From contig JBGTAR010000127.1 of the NCBI GenBank assembly GCA_041749815.1, positions 1 to 9,982 of the forward strand: a stretch of DNA of 9,982 bases, read 5' to 3'. The notes below the pieces were generated by a model. The model was not told the DNA's origin. It did no database searches and saw only the letters and a program-made list of their open reading frames with translations. Every line of letters starts with the position of its first letter. Within the stretch, counting starts at the first letter, position 1. Source of the stretch: JAJTZA01 sp041749815. GTDB taxonomy: Bacteria; Verrucomicrobiota; Verrucomicrobiia; Chthoniobacterales; Terrimicrobiaceae. Below, piece by piece: positions 5,964 through 9,982 of the stretch. Position numbers and translations under genes: made by a program.

Positions 5964-6932
5964 TCAAAACGTGAGGATCACCTTGCCGGAGCGTTGGCCC
6001 TTGGCTGCTTCGGCGAGCGCGGCTTGGATATCATTGATGTCAAAAGTTTGATGGACGGCGAGATGCAGTTGGCCCGAGGTGCAGAGGTCGGCAAGTTGTG
6101 TAAAGACCTCGTGTTGGCGGGCTCGGGGAGTTTGTTTTTTCCATCGGCTGACCCAAAAACCGGTGAATGTGAGGTTTTTAAAAATAAGGAGACCATTGGG
6201 GATTTTGAGGGGCTGACGGCCCATGGCCCCATAGGTGACCAAAAAACCGTCCTGGCTGAGGGCATTGGCGAGGTTCAGGGCGCTGGCTCCTCCGACGGCA
6301 TTCAGAGCCAGCTGGATTGATAGGTCACCCGTGATTTCGCGAAGGTCCGTTTCTTCTGTGACGACGCGATCTGCCCCCAATCGGCTGAGTTCGTCAACCA
6401 GCTCGGAACGGCGTACCACATTCAGTGTCCTGAGCCCGAGGGCCTTGGCGATTTGAATCACACTTCGCCCCACCGCCGAATTGGCCGCGTTTTGGACGAT
6501 CCAATCACCAGGTTTTAAAGTGACAAAGGACTCCATCATGAGCAGGGCCGTCGGAGGATTAACTCCCAGCATGGCCGCCTGAAGGACATCGGTTCCTTCA
6601 GGAAGGGGATACACATCCTCCGCCGAGACGGTGATACGTTTTGCCCACGTGCCCTTCCTGACGACGGCCACGAGATCTCCCACAGCGACAGAGTCCACCC
6701 CCGCTCCGACTTCCACAATTCGGCCTGCCCCCTCACTGCCGGGCACACAGGGCAGTTCCGGGAGGTCACCATATTTTCCCTCAATCACATTCAGGTCGGC
6801 GGGGTTCACCGGGGCTGCCAACATTTCGACGGCCACTTCGCCTTCCTTGGGGTCAGCGACCTTCCACTCTGAAACGCTGACACACTCCTCCGCTTTCCCA
6901 AATGACGTCAAAACCACGGCTGGATTATTCAT
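5964..6932 (-). CDS. Zinc-free MDR dehydrogenase, trans-2-enoyl-thioester reductase (MECR/Etr1)-like
   Basis: Medium-chain dehydrogenase/reductase of the quinone oxidoreductase branch, 322 residues, full length. Features specific to the 2-enoyl-thioester reductase group are visible: PVNPADLNVIEGKYG with the candidate catalytic Tyr54, a GSEGAGRIVEVG segment, the LGVNPPTAL region, the dinucleotide-binding QNAANSAVGR motif at 147-156, NVVRR at 171-175 fitting NADPH choice, and the GFWVSRW patch at the substrate pocket. No zinc-binding cysteines are present. Such enzymes reduce trans-2-enoyl-CoA or -ACP using NADPH in fatty acid synthesis; a general quinone or enone reductase is possible. The ATG at 6932 has no ribosome site immediately upstream. 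The gene is divergent from the hydrolase, and its end abuts the right island repeat. Confidence 0.9.
   Translation of the reverse strand: MNNPAVVLTSFGKAEECVSVSEWKVADPKEGEVAVEMLAAPVNPADLNVIEGKYGDLPELPCVPGSEGAGRIVEVGAGVDSVAVGDLVAVVRKGTWAKRITVSAEDVYPLPEGTDVLQAAMLGVNPPTALLMMESFVTLKPGDWIVQNAANSAVGRSVIQIAKALGLRTLNVVRRSELVDELSRLGADRVVTEETDLREITGDLSIQLALNAVGGASALNLANALSQDGFLVTYGAMGRQPLKIPNGLLIFKNLTFTGFWVSRWKKQTPRARQHEVFTQLADLCTSGQLHLAVHQTFDINDIQAALAEAAKGQRSGKVILTF
6904..6916. repeat. 13-base direct repeat, copy inside the dehydrogenase start
   Basis: GACGTCAAAACCA recurs exactly at 6961-6973, 57 bases (19 codons) away. Read on the - strand this copy encodes part of VVLTS in the dehydrogenase N-terminus. 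Confidence 0.45.
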
Positions 6933-6934
6933 GG

Positions 6935-6966
6935 GATGTATTAAACACCCATCAGTTCAAGACGTC
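6935..6966 (-). promoter_or_regulatory. Possible promoter of the dehydrogenase, near-leaderless
   Basis: On the - strand TTGACG is followed after about 18-19 bases by TTAATAC, with the -10-like box ending only about five bases before ATG 6932. If used, the transcript would start at or next to the start codon, giving a leaderless mRNA. It rests on consensus resemblance only. Confidence 0.3.
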
Positions 6967-6989
6967 AAAACCAAGCGATGACCTCCTCC
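6957..6989 (-). other. Tiny upstream frame with strong ribosome site before the dehydrogenase
   Basis: On the - strand GGAGGAGGT (6989-6981), the best Shine-Dalgarno match in the region, is followed after six bases by TTG GTT TTG ACG TCT TGA (6974-6957), a five-codon frame. Its codons 2-5 (VLTS) are the same as residues 7-10 of the dehydrogenase. It could be a leader, or the relic of an earlier gene start displaced by a small duplication. Confidence 0.3.
6961..6973. repeat. 13-base direct repeat, copy upstream of the dehydrogenase
   Basis: Exact second copy of the sequence at 6904-6916. On the - strand it lies in the same reading frame as the dehydrogenase and encodes VLTS within a tiny frame that ends at TGA (6957-6959). 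Confidence 0.45.
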
Positions 6990-7001
6990 GATCAAGAGCA
7001 C

Positions 7002-7029
7002 TTGCACTTGCCTAGAATACAAATACATT
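7002..7029 (+). promoter_or_regulatory. Possible promoter of the alpha/beta hydrolase
   Basis: TTGCAC (7002-7007) and TACATT (7024-7029) are separated by 16 bases, with ATG 7066 about 36 bases downstream. The boxes match the general sigma-70 pattern moderately. They lie in the 133-base gap between two divergent genes, where promoters in both directions are expected. Confidence 0.35.
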
Positions 7030-7065
7030 GCGCGGCACCACAACCGCGTTGATTCTTTCCCGTCC

Positions 7066-8064
7066 ATGCCATCTGCAAAAATGAGACTCCAAAGACTGAT
7101 GTCCGGGGTTGTCGACGCCGGGATGTGCGAAATGATGAATCTGATTCAGTTGCGGCAGCGCGCGGAGGTCAGCCGGCCTGCAGAGCTGGCCACGTATTTG
7201 GATCGGTGTGTGAAGATTTCCCGGGAGGAATATTATGCAGCACCTCCCGCCGAGGAAGTCACGGAAAAGTCGGGGTTCCTTCAGTGGAAGAGCCCGCTGG
7301 AAGGACCATTTGCCGAAAATAATCGCGTGGGAGCTCATTTGTTTATCGGACCAGGCGGCCCTTCTGCCCCCACCGTGCTGATTCTCCATGCATTGATGAG
7401 CGCAAGCGATGCGGGCTATCGCCGCATGGCCTCCTGGTTCAATCATCGGGGATGGAATGCGGCGTTTCCGCACCTTCCGTATCACTACTCCCGCGTTCCC
7501 AAAGGCACGTTAAATGGAGAGCTGGCCATCTCGTCACATCTGGTTAGGAATGTGGAATCACTCCGCCAGGGCGTGATGGAACTTCGTCAATTGATGGAGT
7601 TGCTGCGTCAGAGGGGCTCCCAAGAATTCGGAATTCTGGGCACGAGTTATGGAGGGTGGACGGGAGCCTTGTTGAGCTTTGTGGAAGCGGACTTTCGCTT
7701 TGTGGGGCTTGTTCAACCGATTGTGGATACCCACGCCGCCATTTGGAAAAACCCCTCGGCCCGCACGCTGCGACGACAGTTGGCCCGATCAGGAGTTGGA
7801 AATGAGGTCGCGGTCAAACACTCCCACCTCTCATCCCCGCTGCATGGGGTGCCACTCTGCGGCGCCGACAAAGCGGTGATCGCTGCGGGTTTATACGATG
7901 CCGTTTCCCCTCCGGACCGTCTGGTTGAACTGAACGAAAACTGGATTGGCTCAAGGCTTCTGCTGGTGAATCAGGGGCACTTCGGATATCGGGCTCATGC
8001 CGAAATGCTGCGCGAACTTGATGAGCACAATTTTTTGAAGAAAGATCGACCCGCTGCAAATTAA
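7066..8064 (+). CDS. Alpha/beta hydrolase family protein (abhydrolase_18-like)
   Basis: 332 residues with a complete alpha/beta-hydrolase triad in the right order: nucleophile Ser194 in the elbow GTSYGG, Asp278 in GLYDAVSPPD and His305 in NQGHFGYR. The oxyanion region is the strand VLILHALMSAS, after which YRRMASWFNHRGWNAAFPHLPYHYSRVP fits the large single-domain hydrolases of unknown substrate (the DUF2048/abhydrolase_18 type). There is no signal peptide, so it is probably cytoplasmic. The hydrolysed bond (ester, thioester, amide) cannot be told. ATG 7066 is the first of several nearby ATG codons (7081, 7099, 7123) and none has a Shine-Dalgarno site, so the true start is uncertain by up to about 20 residues. 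Its stop overlaps the stop of cysH in a shared TTAA. Confidence 0.85.
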   Translation: MPSAKMRLQRLMSGVVDAGMCEMMNLIQLRQRAEVSRPAELATYLDRCVKISREEYYAAPPAEEVTEKSGFLQWKSPLEGPFAENNRVGAHLFIGPGGPSAPTVLILHALMSASDAGYRRMASWFNHRGWNAAFPHLPYHYSRVPKGTLNGELAISSHLVRNVESLRQGVMELRQLMELLRQRGSQEFGILGTSYGGWTGALLSFVEADFRFVGLVQPIVDTHAAIWKNPSARTLRRQLARSGVGNEVAVKHSHLSSPLHGVPLCGADKAVIAAGLYDAVSPPDRLVELNENWIGSRLLLVNQGHFGYRAHAEMLRELDEHNFLKKDRPAAN

Positions 8065-8792
8065 ATACTGCTGCCCAAAAACGTGTGGATGCCACACTCG
8101 CTTTTGTTGAAACCGGTCCACCGTCCCGCCCGCTCGTTCTGCCCTTCGCTCACGGGGCGTGTGCAGGGCATGCAGCCGATGGATCGATAACCACGGGAAG
8201 CCAGTTCATTGCGGGGCAGATCATGCTCGTCCAGATAGGCCTGAACCTTGTCCCGTGACCAATTGGCCAGCGGATTAAGCTTCAGAATGTAGCGGTCACG
8301 CAGCACATCAAAATGATAAAGCTCCACGACTTGGATGGTCTCTCGCGCCTCCGATTGCTGACGCCGCAACCCCGTGATCCAGACATCCAACTCGGCAAGT
8401 TTTTTCTGCAGTGGAAGGACCTTGCGCAGGGCGCAGCAAAGGTCCGGATTCGAATTCCACAGCTCGGGGCCATGCTCGGCGGCCTGTTCCTCCACGGTCT
8501 GTTCAGGCACCAATGACTCGATTTCAATGCCCAACCGCTGCTCAATCTTGGACTTCAGGGCCAATGTCTCGGGAAATAGCAGACCGGTGTCCAGAGTGAA
8601 TGACGGAAAGTTGAATCCGTGACGATAGGCTGTGTCTGTCACCACCAGCCCTGCCCCTTGGAAGCTTGTGCCAATCGCTGCCCGCGTCCCGTAAGTTTCC
8701 CAGCACCACCCCAGGATCTCCTCCAAACCGGCATGCTCAAACAACTCCGATTTTCGCCGGATTTCCTCAGGGTCGAAGCGGGCATCATTCAT
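8061..8792 (-). CDS. cysH: Assimilatory adenylyl-sulfate (APS) reductase, iron-sulfur type
   Basis: Cytoplasmic enzyme of sulfate assimilation that reduces activated sulfate to sulfite with thioredoxin or glutathione. The 243 residues show the PP-loop-like nucleotide site (AIGTSFQGAGLVV, 39-51), LDTGLLFPET (68-76), GLRRQQSEAR (141-150) and the catalytic Cys233 in the C-terminal ECGIH. Cysteine pairs C119-C120 and C207-x-x-C210 are those that bind a [4Fe-4S] cluster; their presence indicates use of APS, not PAPS, although databases often call all such proteins PAPS reductase. ATG 8792 lacks a clear ribosome site. It lies 86 bases after tkt on the same strand, so readthrough is possible, but the functions are unrelated. 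No sulfurylase or sulfite reductase gene is in the window. Confidence 0.94.
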   Translation of the reverse strand: MNDARFDPEEIRRKSELFEHAGLEEILGWCWETYGTRAAIGTSFQGAGLVVTDTAYRHGFNFPSFTLDTGLLFPETLALKSKIEQRLGIEIESLVPEQTVEEQAAEHGPELWNSNPDLCCALRKVLPLQKKLAELDVWITGLRRQQSEARETIQVVELYHFDVLRDRYILKLNPLANWSRDKVQAYLDEHDLPRNELASRGYRSIGCMPCTRPVSEGQNERAGRWTGFNKSECGIHTFLGSSI

Positions 8793-8801
8793 GGAACTCG
8801 A

Positions 8802-8829
8802 AATATGACTGATTTGGTCGTTATTGCAA
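8802..8829 (-). promoter_or_regulatory. Possible promoter of cysH
   Basis: On the - strand TTGCAA (8829-8824) and CATATT (8807-8802) are 16 bases apart. The -10-like box ends only nine bases before ATG 8792, which would give a very short or absent leader. Resemblance only. Confidence 0.28.
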
Positions 8830-8878
8830 ATCGGAAATGATTCTTAGACTACAACCGACACATCCGGGGCCCGTACTG

Positions 8879-9982
8879 TTATTTGAGGCTTTGGGCAGCT
8901 TCGACGACATTTTGAGCAGTCATGCCCAAAATCTCGAGGACCTTGGCTCCGGGAGCACTGAGGCCAAATCGGTCAATGCCAACAGCCTTCCCATCCAATC
9001 CGACAAAGCGGAACCATGGATCGGTGATTCCCGCCTCGATGGACACACGCTTGCGGACTGAGGACGGGAGGACACTTTCGCGATAGGCCTCGTCTTGCCG
9101 CTCGAATCGCTCGAAACACGGCAGAGAAACCACGCGGGTTCCACCGCCCAGGGTATCGGCGGCGGCGAGCGCATGCTGCAATTCGCTGCCGGTGGCGAGA
9201 AGGATGGTGTCGAGATCGGCGGTTTCTTTCCTGGCAATGTAGCCACCTTTTAAAACGCCCTGACGACGATCTTCGACGGAAATCGAATCGAGGGTGGGCA
9301 CGTTTTGACGGCAAAGCACGAGCATGGTTGGCCCATCGGTCCGCTCAAATGCCGCAGCAAATGCGCCGGCGGTTTCTTCAGGGTCAGCAGGTCGAATCAC
9401 GTCCAGACCGGGAATCGCCCGGAGGGCTGCCACGGTTTCCACCGGCTCGTGGGTTGGGCCATCCTCGCCGACCCCTACCGAGTCATGAGTAAAAATATAT
9501 ACGACAGGCAGTTTCGAGAGCGCTGCCAAACGGATCGAGGGCCTTCCATAGTCACTAAAAACCAAGAAGGTTGCCCCACTGGGTCGGAAGATTCCATCAT
9601 AGGCGAATCCATTAAGAATCCCGCACATGGCATGTTCCCGAATTCCGAAGTGGAGATTGCGGCCTTCATGATTCTGTCGGTTGAAGTCTCCCCCATCTTT
9701 GATGTAGTTCAGGGTGGAGCCATGCAGGTCGGCGCTTCCGCTGATAAGCAGAGGCATTTTTGCGGCGATGGGTTGAAGGACATCGCTGCCGGCCTTGCGG
9801 GTTGCGATGGAGGCCGATGGGTCAAATGGCGGGATGGCTTCGAGGAGGTCGGGAACTTTGCCGGCAATGGCGTCTTCGAGTTCGGAAGCAAGGTCGCCGT
9901 TCTGTTTTTTCCAAGCTTCGTAGGTGGTTTGCCATTCCGCGTATGTGGATTCCAGAGACTTTTTGTGCGCTGCAAAATAGGC
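8879..9982 (-). CDS. tkt: Transketolase, C-terminal part (5' end outside window)
   Basis: Thiamine-diphosphate enzyme moving two-carbon ketol units between sugar phosphates in the non-oxidative pentose phosphate pathway. The frame is open to the window edge, so the 367 residues seen are the C-terminal part of a protein usually about 660 long; the first domain is mostly missing. The pyrimidine-binding domain begins near ATRKAGSDVLQPIA, followed by SGSADLHGSTL, the LHFGIREHAM motif with the conserved catalytic Glu, then FSDYGRPSIRLAAL, and FTHDSVGVGEDGPTHEPVE, which contacts substrate phosphate and defines transketolase against related DXP synthase. The C-terminal regulatory-type domain ends GMTAQNVVEAAQSLK. 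Sequence before the domain (SLESTYAEWQTTYEAWKK) is the usual linker. I see nothing unusual in it. Confidence 0.96.
   Translation of the reverse strand, partial: AYFAAHKKSLESTYAEWQTTYEAWKKQNGDLASELEDAIAGKVPDLLEAIPPFDPSASIATRKAGSDVLQPIAAKMPLLISGSADLHGSTLNYIKDGGDFNRQNHEGRNLHFGIREHAMCGILNGFAYDGIFRPSGATFLVFSDYGRPSIRLAALSKLPVVYIFTHDSVGVGEDGPTHEPVETVAALRAIPGLDVIRPADPEETAGAFAAAFERTDGPTMLVLCRQNVPTLDSISVEDRRQGVLKGGYIARKETADLDTILLATGSELQHALAAADTLGGGTRVVSLPCFERFERQDEAYRESVLPSSVRKRVSIEAGITDPWFRFVGLDGKAVGIDRFGLSAPGAKVLEILGMTAQNVVEAAQSLK

Noticed and set aside
5709..6320. 203-residue + strand open frame across the ATPase remnant and the dehydrogenase
   Set aside because: It is antisense to the dehydrogenase, whose motifs are clear on the other strand, and crosses the right island repeat. 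It is best explained as a shadow frame.
1..9982. CRISPR array, toxin-antitoxin pair or phage-defence system
   Set aside because: No regularly spaced repeats, no paired small toxin/antitoxin frames and no defence-family motifs are visible on either strand.

Overview
The window looks like chromosome from a Gram-negative bacterium of moderate G+C. The style of the first protein, the gene mix and the scarcity of Shine-Dalgarno sites suggest Verrucomicrobiota or a relative. That placement is an inference from recognition, not from a search. Six ordinary genes or gene parts are confidently recognisable, plus one tRNA and one small inserted block.

Layout: (1) bases 1-378 hold the 3' end of an unrecognised protein with an aromatic-rich tail; (2) 379-972 is mostly non-coding but carries a possible small, frameshifted gene near 674-872; (3) comEC, the DNA-uptake channel protein, runs on the + strand to 3300; (4) a 280-base gap contains a perfect 30-base palindrome overlapping a possible promoter for the next gene, an exported glutathione peroxidase (3581-4123); (5) a tRNA-Ala with anticodon CGC lies at 4206-4281; (6) between the tRNA and a near-exact 25-base copy of its 3' end at 5939-5963 sits a 1.67-kb block with an EamA/DMT transporter that has a very histidine-rich tail, and a shrunken remnant of a heavy-metal P-type ATPase; (7) an enoyl-thioester reductase-like dehydrogenase (- strand) is divergent from an alpha/beta hydrolase (+ strand); (8) an iron-sulfur APS reductase (cysH, - strand) converges on the hydrolase and follows the 3' two thirds of a transketolase (tkt, - strand), which runs off the right edge.

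The most notable structure is the tRNA-bounded block. The repeat starts inside the tRNA 3' end and its right copy stops one base before the stop codon of the dehydrogenase. Removing the block would restore a compact tRNA-hairpin-dehydrogenase junction. This is the signature of a tRNA-targeting integrative element that has shrunk to its metal-handling cargo and lost its integrase. The cargo transporter has a strong Shine-Dalgarno site, while the surrounding genes do not, which fits foreign origin.

The remaining genes are housekeeping or metabolic: DNA uptake (comEC), peroxide defence (glutathione peroxidase), sulfate assimilation (cysH), pentose phosphate pathway (tkt) and a fatty-acid-synthesis-type reductase. 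They do not form one pathway or one operon.
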